Positions 16,236 to 23,515 of a DNA stretch of 36,994 bases are shown here, one piece after another. Location: assembly GCA_043812795.1 (NCBI GenBank), contig JBDRLU010000013.1, forward strand, positions 1 to 36,994, in the 5' to 3' direction. Source of the stretch: JBDRLU01 sp043812795. GTDB taxonomy: Bacteria > Chloroflexota > Dehalococcoidia > Dehalococcoidales > UBA2162. The notes beneath the pieces are model-generated. The model searched no databases, was not told where the DNA came from, and worked only from the letters and a program-made list of their open reading frames with translations. Made by a program: the position numbers and the translations under genes. Numbering within the stretch: position 1 is the stretch's first letter; each line of letters starts with the position of its first letter.

Positions 16236-17015
16236 TTGACTTTACCGCAAGACCTGAGTAAATTCGATTCTCTGGTACAGATTATTGCCCGGCTGCGTGC
16301 TCCCGACGGCTGCCCGTGGGACCGCGAGCAGACCCACGCCTCGTTACGTGAGTTCTTGCTGTCCGAATGCTACGAAGCCCTCGAAGCCCTAGATGAAGGC
16401 GATAACACAAAGCTATGTCAGGAGCTCGGCGACCTGCTGTTACAGATTGTGTTGCAAACGCAGATTGCCACCGAGGCCGGGGAGTTCCAGTTGGGGGATG
16501 TTCTGACCGGCATCAATACCAAACTCATCCACCGGCACCCGCATGTCTTTGGCGAGACCAAGGTGAAAGATGCCGACGAGGTGGCCCATAACTGGCAGGT
16601 GCTCAAGAAAGAAGAGCCCGGCCGGGAGGCCTCGATACTGGCCAGCGTTCCCAGGCAGATGCCGGCCTTGGCTTACGGTCAGGAAATTCAGCGCCGTGTG
16701 GCCGAGCTTGGCTTCGACTGGGCGGATATTAACGGGGTTATCAACAAGCTGGTGGAAGAGGTGCAGGAATTCAAGGAGGCCGAGACCCAGGCGGAGAGAG
16801 AGCAGGAATTCGGCGATTTATTCTTCACCCTGGTCAATGTGGCCCGGCGGGTGGGTGTCAACGCCGAAACAGCCCTGCGGTCAGCCAACGAACGTTTCTA
16901 CCGCCGTTTTTCCTTGATGGAAGAGCTTTGCCGGGAGCGCGGCCTCGATTTAGGCAAGCTCTCCCTCGATGAGCAGAATGCCTTGTGGGAAGAGGCGAAG
17001 AAGAAACTGGAATAG
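16236..17015 (+). CDS. mazG: Nucleoside triphosphate pyrophosphohydrolase MazG
   Basis: Hydrolyses NTPs to NMP and PPi. It has 259 residues with two MazG domains. The first has CPWDREQTHASLREFLLSE and ALDEGDNTKLCQELGDLLLQ. The second has LVEEVQEFKEAE and EQEFGDLFFTLVN, with the Mg-binding ExxE...ExxD pattern in each. TTG 16236 has AGGAGG at 6 bases; GTG 16197, one base after fmt, is in frame but lies before this ribosome site. The last 30 or so codons and about 75 bases downstream recur in degenerate form at 18997-19172. Confidence 0.94.
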   Translation: MTLPQDLSKFDSLVQIIARLRAPDGCPWDREQTHASLREFLLSECYEALEALDEGDNTKLCQELGDLLLQIVLQTQIATEAGEFQLGDVLTGINTKLIHRHPHVFGETKVKDADEVAHNWQVLKKEEPGREASILASVPRQMPALAYGQEIQRRVAELGFDWADINGVINKLVEEVQEFKEAETQAEREQEFGDLFFTLVNVARRVGVNAETALRSANERFYRRFSLMEELCRERGLDLGKLSLDEQNALWEEAKKKLE

Positions 17016-17105
17016 AATTGGTCGGGGCGGATGGACTGGCGCTGACACTTTGTTATCCCGCCTGCCTTCCAGCGTCCAAGGCTGGGAGGGCATTAAGCGG
17101 TGCCA

Positions 17106-18419
17106 CTACATAAAGTGACGAATATCACTAATTTGGGCCGGTGGTTTAGGCGGTAAAAAGAAAAACGAAAGAGCCGTGGCCCCCGCTAGTAAAACGGTGA
17201 GCACGGTAAAAGCGGTTATGTAACTACCCGTAGTATCGTAAGCCCAGCCGAGATAAATGGGCGCCACTACTCCGGCGGGCATCATAAATAGTGTCGAGGA
17301 ACCACCGATGACGCCAAAGGCTTTCCTTCCAAAATAGCGAGCCCGTATGGGAGCCATCAAAGCGTAGCCGGCTCCCATACCGAAGCCGTAAATAATAAAC
17401 CAGATATAAACCGTAACCATGGTTTTATTCATCAGGAAGATAGCAAAACCGGTAGCCTGCAGCAACAATGATGCCAGCATTAGAAAGCGTAGTTGATTCT
17501 TCCTGACACGGTCAGCAAGAAAGCCACCCAGTATCCTGGCCGGTAAGCTGGCTGCCAGCATAATCGCCATCATGCTGGCAGCCCTGACCGGGCTGATGCC
17601 CATGTCTGTAAGAAAGGGCACTCCATGGATGTTAATAGCCGGTCCGGCAAGCATCATGCTGGAAAAGACAATGATGAACAACCAGTAGGCGGGTGTTTTC
17701 ATGGCTTGTCTGAGGGTAAACTCCACTTCTTCAGATTCGGAGGCGTACTTCACCCCTCTCTCTATCATCTCGTCCGCCCTTGTCGTCTCGGCCGTCGCCC
17801 CATCGGGCAGTAATCCATAATGTTCGGGACGGTGCTCTTTAATGAAAAACCAGGTAAGAGGTAAACCAACAACCGCCATGACCAGTCCACCGGTAACGCA
17901 GGTCAGGCGCCAGCCGTAGAGAGTGACGAGCCAAGTTATCAGAGGTAGCACCAGCACTCCGGAAAGTCCGGCCCCCACCATTTTAATGCCGGCGGCCAGT
18001 CCCCTTTTCCGAACGAACCAGTTGGCAATGGCCTTGTCCAGGGGTATCGAGAGGCTGATGTTAATCCCTGTTCCTAACATGATACCCCAGACCACCAGAA
18101 AGGACCAGAAAGAATTAACGAAATACATTGATATCAAAGCCAAGCTGATGACCAGTATCCCGAAGAACATAATCCATCGCGGCCCGAATTTATCGGTGAC
18201 CCATCCGGCTATCGGGGCTTCGAATCCGCCTTCGAAGCGTCCGACACTTGCCGGGATGGATGTCATGGCTCGGGTGAAGCTTAATTCGGTAGCGATGGGT
18301 TTAAAGAGTGCCGAAAAGCCGTAACCCTGGTAGCCGTACCCCCAAAGGGAGAGAAGGCCGCCGGTAAGTACTATCCACCAGCCGGGAAATATTTTCAGGG
18401 ATTTTCTTCTGCTGACCAA
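17106..18419 (-). CDS. MFS transporter, OFA (oxalate/formate antiporter)-like
   Basis: A 437-residue polytopic membrane protein with about 12 hydrophobic segments. It begins IFPGWWIVLTGGLLSLWGYGYQGYG, with the inter-helix motif GWVTDKFGPRW in the first half and FLADRVRKNQLR in the second. A cytoplasmic loop of about 40 residues separates the halves (around HRPEHYGLLPDGATAE), which is typical of monocarboxylate/OFA-type MFS permeases. The substrate is unknown. Start TTG 18419 with AAGGGG just upstream. Monocistronic between two copies of the mazG tail. Confidence 0.85.
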   Translation of the reverse strand: MVSRRKSLKIFPGWWIVLTGGLLSLWGYGYQGYGFSALFKPIATELSFTRAMTSIPASVGRFEGGFEAPIAGWVTDKFGPRWIMFFGILVISLALISMYFVNSFWSFLVVWGIMLGTGINISLSIPLDKAIANWFVRKRGLAAGIKMVGAGLSGVLVLPLITWLVTLYGWRLTCVTGGLVMAVVGLPLTWFFIKEHRPEHYGLLPDGATAETTRADEMIERGVKYASESEEVEFTLRQAMKTPAYWLFIIVFSSMMLAGPAINIHGVPFLTDMGISPVRAASMMAIMLAASLPARILGGFLADRVRKNQLRFLMLASLLLQATGFAIFLMNKTMVTVYIWFIIYGFGMGAGYALMAPIRARYFGRKAFGVIGGSSTLFMMPAGVVAPIYLGWAYDTTGSYITAFTVLTVLLAGATALSFFFLPPKPPAQISDIRHFM

Positions 18420-18589
18420 AGGTGCCCCTTCTGCAAACTGAGTCTGCGGCCGAGCTTACAAACCAGCTACTCGGATAGCCCGGCACAACTTGAGCCAGAT
18501 ATCTGCGATAACTTAACACACCGCCCAATCCAGAGTCAAGAAATACAAAGTGGCGGTAACACGTGTTGTATCTTCTTACGAAAGCACGG

Positions 18590-18976
18590 CTACTTAAGGA
18601 TTTTGCTGAGAATAAAGCTAATTACGGAAACAATGAGAGCGCCCAAGAACGCGGCAAGAAAGTTATCGATGTAAAAAGCAAGGCCGAACTTCTGGGCAAG
18701 CCACGCGGTAAAATAAAGCATTCCGGCATTAATAACCAGGGTGAATAAACCGAGGGTGATTATTTGAATAAGACACGTAATGAGTAAAACTACAGGTCTG
18801 ATCAGGGCGTTGACCAGGCCGAATATTAGTGCCACGAAGATGATAGCTTGCCAACCATCCAGGTGGATGCCGGAGACCAGTTGGGCCGCGACGAAAATGG
18901 CAGCCGCATTAATGAGAAATCGGATTAAGAATCTCTCAATAATACCTGGTTTCTGAAACCTAGTTCCCGGCTCCAA
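18590..18976 (-). CDS. PF04020-type phage holin superfamily membrane protein
   Basis: A 128-residue protein with four hydrophobic segments and the pattern GLVNALIRPVVLLITCLIQIITLGLFTLVINAGMLY, characteristic of the small membrane proteins of Pfam PF04020 (mycobacterial 4TM phage holin superfamily IV). These are usually chromosomal and of unknown function, so the name does not by itself imply a prophage. TTG 18976 has AAAGGA at 8 bases. It lies downstream of no obvious partner; 170 bases to the MFS start show nothing recognisable. Confidence 0.82.
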   Translation of the reverse strand: MEPGTRFQKPGIIERFLIRFLINAAAIFVAAQLVSGIHLDGWQAIIFVALIFGLVNALIRPVVLLITCLIQIITLGLFTLVINAGMLYFTAWLAQKFGLAFYIDNFLAAFLGALIVSVISFILSKILK

Positions 18977-18996
18977 TTGATGTGTCCTTTTTTTAG

Positions 18997-19098
18997 CGCG
19001 AAATTGAAGTTTACAGGGAGCGTGGCTTCGATTTAGGCGAACTCTCCCTTGATGAGCAAAACGCCCTGTGGGAAGAGGCGAAGAAGAAACTGGAATAG
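18997..19098 (+). pseudogene. Degenerate duplicate of the mazG 3' end
   Basis: In the frame ending at TAG 19096-19098 the sequence reads YRERGFDLGELSLDEQNALW and on to the stop, matching the last 29 codons of mazG with only a few substitutions. DNA similarity continues past the stop to about 19172, parallel to 17016-17096. There is no start or upstream MazG domain. This is a partial gene copy with about 75-85% identity by eye, flanking the MFS/PF04020 segment in direct orientation. Confidence 0.85.
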
Positions 19099-19104
19099 AA
19101 TTGG

Positions 19105-19117
19105 TCGGGGCGAGTGG
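19105..19117. repeat. Candidate att site, left end of island (13-bp match to tRNA-Pro 3' end)
   Basis: TCGGGGCGAGTGG is identical, in the same orientation, to 23516-23528, which is the 3' end of the tRNA-Pro gene read on the plus strand. The interval of about 4.4 kb holds an integrase fragment next to the tRNA. The first eight bases are also present after the true mazG stop (17022-17029), so part of the match may predate integration. Confidence 0.5.
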
Positions 19118-19359
19118 GCCCCAACCGAGACTTTCTTACCCCGTCTTCCGTCCGGAATCGCAGACTTGGGCATTGCTGATTGGATGAAGCAATTGACCGA
19201 ACAGACATTTCCTTCTCTAGTGTCACCGCCGGCACAACATGACGGAAAGTGCCGCGCTCGCCCATCGAGTTGTGGTGGAGACCGAGCAGAGAGTCGAACT
19301 ACGCCTGAAACCACCCTTTGCTTTGTTCAAATTTAGACGCGATTGGATTACTTAGTTTA

Positions 19360-19424
19360 TTGCTCGCTAAGTAAGAAAGGGATTCATAAGCCCTCGGCCG
19401 GTGGTCCGAATCCCCTCACTACCA
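19360..19424 (+). repeat. tRNA-like degenerate repeat, copy 1
   Basis: About 65 bases that recur at 20324-20385 at roughly 70-75% identity. It resembles the 3' half of a tRNA: TTCATAA in the place of an anticodon loop (CAT), then a T-arm-like GGTGG-TCCGAAT-CCCCT (19400-19416) with an imperfect stem. No full cloverleaf can be drawn. The 548-base gap around it (18977-19524) otherwise holds only the mazG-tail copy and the att-like site. Confidence 0.5.
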
Positions 19425-19524
19425 TAATCGCTGCCCGTGCGAGAGCATTCTTAGTCCCAACGGTGTAAAGTCCCGGCTTAGATCTAAAGTAAAATGAGTG
19501 CTTCGGTAGCGACGCCTGCGCTAG

Positions 19525-19818
19525 CTATTTCGGGTTTACTGTAAGTTCACTTTCAGTCTTTAAGGGCAGCTCGGTTGTCATTCGCAAGTCCGAAGAGGAC
19601 TCCATAGGAACTATGCTCGTCCTGCGCACATTCGGAAGACCCAGTTTTAGTCTCAGTGCCTGCATTGTGTAGTGTAGAGCAATAGCAATCTGCCGCAGAT
19701 CTTCTAACAAATCTGGCTCTACATCTATCATAGATGCCACTTTTTTGCTCTGGTCAACTACTCCTAAGATTGATTGCTCTAAAGAATATATTTCCTTTTT
19801 TGCTTTATCATCCATCAC
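19525..19818 (-). CDS. Small hypothetical protein, 97 residues
   Basis: Not a family I recognise. The first 70 residues look helical and amphipathic (DDKAKKEIYSLEQSILGVV, then LLEDLRQIAIALHYTMQALRL). The tail is Ser/Thr-rich and probably disordered. There is no signal peptide or membrane segment. AGAGG stands 8 bases before ATG 19818, which supports translation; a second ATG follows directly. An inverted repeat GTGCC-aattaa-GGCAC (19863-19878) lies 45 bases upstream. Soluble cytoplasmic protein, possibly a small regulator or antitoxin-like partner, but that is only a guess. Confidence 0.6.
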   Translation of the reverse strand: MMDDKAKKEIYSLEQSILGVVDQSKKVASMIDVEPDLLEDLRQIAIALHYTMQALRLKLGLPNVRRTSIVPMESSSDLRMTTELPLKTESELTVNPK

Positions 19819-19862
19819 CAGTACCTCTACTCAATCGAAGTAAAAACGCTCTAGTCTTCTCT

Positions 19863-19878
19863 GTGCCAATTAAGGCAC
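19863..19878. promoter_or_regulatory. Inverted repeat, possible operator
   Basis: GTGCC-aattaa-GGCAC, a perfect 5-bp inverted repeat in the control region of the minus-strand 97-residue gene. The arms are short, so it may be incidental. Confidence 0.3.
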
Positions 19879-19919
19879 GATTAGCAAGACAGACAATATC
19901 ACTCTCCCCAAATATTAGC

Positions 19920-19974
19920 ACAAGAATCTGTCGCAAAAATGATGATTTTTGTCTACAAAAACAATGATTCTTGT
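19920..19974. promoter_or_regulatory. Nested, mutually exclusive hairpins
   Basis: Outer 9-bp arms ACAAGAATC (19920-19928) and GATTCTTGT (19966-19974) enclose two overlapping hairpins: CAAAAAT-GATG-ATTTTTG (19934-19951) and TTTTTGT-CT-ACAAAAA (19946-19961). Only one inner stem can form at a time. The element lies between the divergent 97-residue and 76-residue genes. It could be a bidirectional terminator, an attenuator, or a recombination or transposon end. Confidence 0.55.
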
Positions 19975-20016
19975 TGCCCTATTCATGTAGCGAAGCAACG
20001 GACGAACGCTAGCGCC

Positions 20017-20043
20017 TTGACACTGCCCAATCTTGAATATACC
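20017..20043 (+). promoter_or_regulatory. Possible promoter of the 76-residue protein gene
   Basis: A perfect -35 TTGACA (20017-20022) is followed at 15 bp by TATACC (20038-20043), a weak -10 with short spacing. The leader to ATG 20085 would be about 35 bases and contains a strong AGGAGG site. Confidence 0.4.
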
Positions 20044-20084
20044 TTTGGACTGACTGGGCTGACCGCGGATAGAGGAGGTGAAGG

Positions 20085-20315
20085 ATGTTAACTGTGTCAA
20101 AAGTACTTTTCATAATAGCCGGTATATTGTTAGTCTTTGATGCAATATTGATAGTCGCTGGTAATCCCTTTAGCTGGCCTTTACCGAATCCATTTACTCT
20201 TACCATACTTGACTTGGAGTGGGCATTAGCCCTTTTGCATTTGGCAGTAAAGCCTTCAAAAAGGGATAGACACTCAACTACTGCAATTAAGCCTTGCTTC
20301 CTGTCCCTTCCTTGA
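20085..20315 (+). CDS. Small membrane protein, 76 residues, unknown
   Basis: Not recognised. It begins MLTVSKVLFIIAGILLVFDAILIVAG, a clear transmembrane helix (about residues 5-26). A second, weaker hydrophobic stretch (TLTILDLEWALALLHLAV) and a basic tail follow. A strong AGGAGG ribosome site six bases before the ATG supports expression. It lies inside the proposed island, between two tRNA-like repeats, and is not clearly in operon with the AOR genes because a separate promoter follows at 20405. Confidence 0.6.
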   Translation: MLTVSKVLFIIAGILLVFDAILIVAGNPFSWPLPNPFTLTILDLEWALALLHLAVKPSKRDRHSTTAIKPCFLSLP

Positions 20316-20323
20316 GAAATCAT

Positions 20324-20385
20324 TTGCTGAAAGTAAGGAAGCTCATCTAGCCCTTGGCTAGTGGTCCGAATCCACTCGCTGCTAC
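20324..20385 (+). repeat. tRNA-like degenerate repeat, copy 2
   Basis: Second copy of the 19360-19424 repeat. Here the T-arm is perfect: AGTGG-TCCGAAT-CCACT (20360-20376), followed by CGC, which nearly matches the tRNA-Pro T-arm and acceptor but in the opposite orientation to that gene. CTCATCT occupies the anticodon-loop position, but its stem is broken. It is not a functional tRNA. Confidence 0.5.
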
Positions 20386-20404
20386 TACAAGCGTGAGCGA
20401 ACCG

Positions 20405-20433
20405 TTGACTTAAGGTTCAATTCCACATAGAAT
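20405..20433 (+). promoter_or_regulatory. Promoter of the small protein-ferredoxin-AOR operon
   Basis: TTGACT (20405-20410), a 17-bp spacer and TAGAAT (20428-20433), each one base off consensus. The expected start is about 20440, giving a leader of about 43 bases to ATG 20483. Confidence 0.6.
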
Positions 20434-20462
20434 AGTCTGCGTAAATACATGCTTCTTCCCAT

Positions 20463-20474
20463 TCACACGTGTGA
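20463..20474. promoter_or_regulatory. 12-bp palindrome TCACACGTGTGA, candidate operator
   Basis: A perfect palindrome about 25 bases downstream of the predicted transcription start and 8 bases before the first ATG of the operon. A repressor bound here would block the AOR operon. Its size and position fit a dimeric regulator, but no regulator gene is seen nearby. Confidence 0.45.
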
Positions 20475-20482
20475 GATAATCT

Positions 20483-20731
20483 ATGGGCAAAATGATGACT
20501 GTAAATGTAATGAGGCAGTTGCTTAAGGAGTGGACTCTGCCAGACGAAATGGAAGTCGCATGGAATGTTGACATTAAGCAAGAAGTAACATACGCTGAGG
20601 AAAAGTTTCGCGAATACTTGGCTGACGGCTGGATGGCCTTTAGCGACGACCATGAAGGTAGAACGCAGATATTCAATTTTGACCCGAAACTTGAAATGAT
20701 AGTGCTCGTGCCGCCATTAGGAGGTGGCTAA
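20483..20731 (+). CDS. Small protein with MoaD/ubiquitin-like C-terminal PPLGGG tail
   Basis: An 82-residue soluble protein with no family I can name firmly. Visible features are N-terminal strand-like MTVNVMRQLLKEW, a helix VTYAEEKFREYLADGW, strands around MAFSDD and RTQIFNFDP, and a C-terminal MIVLVPPLGGG. MoaD/ThiS and ubiquitin-like proteins end in a similar strand plus PP-x-x-GG, where the terminal Gly is adenylated. Being first in the operon of a pterin-tungsten/molybdenum enzyme, it could be a dedicated sulfur carrier. ATGs at 20492 and 20495 are alternative starts; no strong ribosome site decides among them. Confidence 0.7.
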   Translation: MGKMMTVNVMRQLLKEWTLPDEMEVAWNVDIKQEVTYAEEKFREYLADGWMAFSDDHEGRTQIFNFDPKLEMIVLVPPLGGG

Positions 20732-20786
20732 ACACGTACACTTTTAGCGTGTGCGCTCAATGTCAAAGAGAGAAGGGATTTTTGCT

Positions 20787-21323
20787 ATGAAAAACCCAAT
20801 GCAGATTTACGTTGATCATAACATCCCAGGATGCAGTGGTTGCCGAATCTGCGAAAAAATGTGTGCTCTTAATCACGAAAAGAAGTATAATCCAGCCTAC
20901 TCAAGGATAAAGGTCTACCAGTTCTATCCGGGACCCATCGACGTACCAATAGTGTGCCAATACTGCGAAGACCGGCCATGCGTCGCTGCATGTCCTACGG
21001 GTGCTCTAGTATATGATGTCAATACTTTCCAAATGACAATTGATGATAAAATCTGTACGAGCTGCGAAGCCTGCAATCAAGCATGTATTGACAGTGGGAG
21101 AGGGGGATGCATTACCTTCAATCCGAAGACCGGAATAGCCCAGATATGTGATTTGTGTGGCGGAGACCCTCAATGCGCCAAGTACTGCCCATCGAATACT
21201 CTTCACTTCCTGGCGCTATCAAGGTTCCCCAAACGACTAGCGAAGCCCGCAAAGCTCATCGCAAGCAGGATTGCAGACCAATTCTATCCTGTCCCGCAGG
21301 ATGTGAAGAAGTTGAGGTGGTAA
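20787..21323 (+). CDS. 4Fe-4S ferredoxin-type electron transfer protein (AOR partner)
   Basis: A 178-residue iron-sulfur protein with four cysteine clusters: CSGCRICEKMC, CQYCEDRPCVAACP, CTSCEACNQAC and CDLCGGDPQCAKYCP. This matches the HycB/DmsB/CooF type carrying up to four [4Fe-4S] centres. No signal peptide, so it is cytoplasmic. The start ATG 20787 is chosen for AGAAGGGA at 8 bases; ATG 20760 and GTG 20751 are in frame but lack a site. AOR starts four bases after its stop. Likely the electron acceptor or wire for AOR. Confidence 0.9.
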   Translation: MKNPMQIYVDHNIPGCSGCRICEKMCALNHEKKYNPAYSRIKVYQFYPGPIDVPIVCQYCEDRPCVAACPTGALVYDVNTFQMTIDDKICTSCEACNQACIDSGRGGCITFNPKTGIAQICDLCGGDPQCAKYCPSNTLHFLALSRFPKRLAKPAKLIASRIADQFYPVPQDVKKLRW

Positions 21324-21326
21324 AGG

Positions 21327-23162
21327 GTGATTAATGGCTACACCGGTAAAATCCTTGACATAGACTTGACCGAGAGAACGGTCAAGAATACTCCCCTGGA
21401 CATGGACGACGCCAGGATGTTCCTGGGCGCCAGAGGAATTATGACAAAGCTCCTCTGGGACCGCATGAAACCGGGAACCATGTCTTTCAGTCCGGACAAC
21501 CTCATCATGTTTTTTACCGGTCCTCTGACAGGATTGTTGGCAGGAAACAGAACGATTGTGCGCTTTAAGTCGCCATTAACCGCAACTTCGACCGGACTGA
21601 ACTTGATGGGACATTCCTCTACAGGGGGCAACTGGGGGGCAGAACTTAAGTACGCTGGCTTCGACGGCATTATCATCAAGGGAAGGGCTGAAGAGCCAGT
21701 CTATATTTACGTCAAAGACGGAAACGCGGAAATCCGGAAGGCTACCCACCTATGGGGATGTTCAGTCTTTGAAACCGAAGAGAAACTAAAGCAAGAGATA
21801 GACCCGTTCGTCCGCGTTCTACAAATAGGACCGGCCGGTGAAAAACTTGTTCGGTACGCTTGCATTAACCAGGAGTATTTCTATTCTGCGTCCCGTTGTG
21901 GCGGCGGTGCGGTAATGGGCTCAAAGAACCTTAAAGCAATCGCGGTTAGAGGAACGTTAGATATACCTGTTGACGATATCGAAAAACTCATCGCCTCCGA
22001 GGATGAAATTTATAAAAAATTGCTAAGTAATACGACCGAAGTGTACGGTAGGAAAAGATGGGGCTCCACCACAGCTAATATCGCTTCAAGCGACTCTTCA
22101 ACGAATCCTTTGAAAAACTGGAGGGAAGCGTATTGGGGTGATGATATTGAAACCGCCGGGGCACTTCAATGGGAGTCCAGGTGTCGCGTTAAGAATAGAG
22201 GGTGTTTTGGCTGCCCGACGCCATGCAACCAGCTGGGCATTATACGAGAAGGACCCTGGGCAGGAACCTTCGACGTTCCGGACTATGATTCGACCGACCT
22301 TCTTCACCCCAACTGTATGATTACTACTCCCAATGGTGCTTATGCTCTGAGTTCTTTTCTCGACTACGTAGGTTTGGATTCCATCTCTACGGGGAATACT
22401 CTTTCGTGGGCAATGGAATGCTATGAGAAGGGAATATTATCGAAACAAGACCTGGACGGCATTGACTTAACCTGGGGAAATGTTCCAGCCATGTTCGAAC
22501 TTGTCCGGAAAATTGTCAGACGGGAAGGAATAGGCGACCTACTGGCTGAGGGTATTCGCATAGCCTCCGAAAAGATTGGCAAAGGCTCGGAGAAGTTTGC
22601 CATGCACTGTAAAGGCGTGGAGTGGGGCGTCGGTGGGGCAGGTAATAACCGTGACCAGAGGGAGACCTACTGCTATGCCATGTCTGACCACGGTGGCGTC
22701 CATCTGTACGGCAACACCATGCAGGCGCAGGAAAACATGGCTATCGCAGATTGTTTGACCATGTGTATAAGAAATGTGAATAATGTAGACCTCGAAACGG
22801 TTGGCAGAGCCTTGAAGGCCGCGACAGGTTCGGGCGACCTTATCAGCAAAGCAGACTGGGCGCACCTGGCACACCGCCTACTCATCCTGGAACGAGCCTG
22901 GAACATCAGGGAAGGCTTAGTTCCCGATAGGGACGATGTATTGCCCGAGCGTGTCTTCACGGAACCCCTGACCCTCGGACCAAAAGCCGGGACCGCAGCT
23001 GCTATCTACGACAGAAAGAAGTTTGAGGAGGACAAACAGACTTGGTACAAGGCAAGAGGCTGCGATAAACACGGCATTCCAACCAGGAAGACGCTCAAGG
23101 AACTGGACTTGTCTTTTGTCATTCCAATCCTCGAAAAGACCGTAGATCTAGAAGAATCTTAA
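21327..23162 (+). CDS. Aldehyde:ferredoxin oxidoreductase family protein
   Basis: AOR-family tungsto- or molybdopterin enzyme, 611 residues, normally oxidising aldehydes to acids with ferredoxin. The N-terminal domain begins YTGKILDIDLTERTVKNTPLD and contains FTGPLTGLLAGNRT. The [4Fe-4S] ligands appear as CFGCPTPC (Cys293, Cys296, Cys300) with a distal Cys476 in ADCLTMC. GAGNNRDQRETYCY lies in the pterin-binding half. GTG 21327 follows the ferredoxin stop directly. The substrate is unknown. It lies within the proposed island, but the reading frame is intact. Confidence 0.93.
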   Translation: MINGYTGKILDIDLTERTVKNTPLDMDDARMFLGARGIMTKLLWDRMKPGTMSFSPDNLIMFFTGPLTGLLAGNRTIVRFKSPLTATSTGLNLMGHSSTGGNWGAELKYAGFDGIIIKGRAEEPVYIYVKDGNAEIRKATHLWGCSVFETEEKLKQEIDPFVRVLQIGPAGEKLVRYACINQEYFYSASRCGGGAVMGSKNLKAIAVRGTLDIPVDDIEKLIASEDEIYKKLLSNTTEVYGRKRWGSTTANIASSDSSTNPLKNWREAYWGDDIETAGALQWESRCRVKNRGCFGCPTPCNQLGIIREGPWAGTFDVPDYDSTDLLHPNCMITTPNGAYALSSFLDYVGLDSISTGNTLSWAMECYEKGILSKQDLDGIDLTWGNVPAMFELVRKIVRREGIGDLLAEGIRIASEKIGKGSEKFAMHCKGVEWGVGGAGNNRDQRETYCYAMSDHGGVHLYGNTMQAQENMAIADCLTMCIRNVNNVDLETVGRALKAATGSGDLISKADWAHLAHRLLILERAWNIREGLVPDRDDVLPERVFTEPLTLGPKAGTAAAIYDRKKFEEDKQTWYKARGCDKHGIPTRKTLKELDLSFVIPILEKTVDLEES

Positions 23163-23242
23163 TCTTCACTTTTATCATTTTTGCGCGCTTTAGTTCCATA
23201 CACACAATTTCCTATTCTCTTTCTCTGGATTAAATTGGTCCA

Positions 23243-23465
23243 TAAACGAGGGTTGCCAAGGCGCCGCTTGCATGATTGCAGGCATAGCTATGCCTCGTTG
23301 TTACTTAGGGAGAACGTGCATCCGTCAGTAGTCGCTGACCAGCCCGGCCATGCCAGTGTAAAAACAACTCTGGATATGTACTCTCATAACATACCCGCGT
23401 TACGAGAGCAGGCTTCGCGTAAGTTCGATGATATAGTCATGGGAAAATCCGTTAGCAAAATCTAG
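23243..23465 (+). pseudogene. Tyrosine recombinase (phage integrase), C-terminal fragment
   Basis: The frame gives RGLPRRRLHDCRHSYASLLL, then QPGHASVKTTLDMYSH, matching the integrase catalytic core: HxxR box (HDCR), the second His (normally LGH, here PGH) and the Tyr nucleophile. The N-terminal and first catalytic-Arg regions are absent. Upstream sequence in the same frame (open from 23181) has no homology, so this is a remnant. It points toward the tRNA-Pro gene 50 bases on, the classic place for an integrase. Confidence 0.85.
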
Positions 23466-23515
23466 TTATGCTCAGTAGGGGTAAATGCTCATAATGCTAA
23501 ATTTAGCTTTAAAAA

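Noticed and set aside
18590..18976. Prophage call based on the holin-like protein
   Set aside because: PF04020 proteins are common chromosomal membrane proteins, and no other phage structural or lysis genes are present.
19049..19336. A 95-codon plus-strand frame across the mazG-tail copy
   Set aside because: It is out of frame with the mazG remnant, has no ribosome site and crosses the att-like repeat.
19360..19424. A functional tRNA with CAT anticodon
   Set aside because: The T-stem and anticodon stem have mismatches and no pairing acceptor arm is found.
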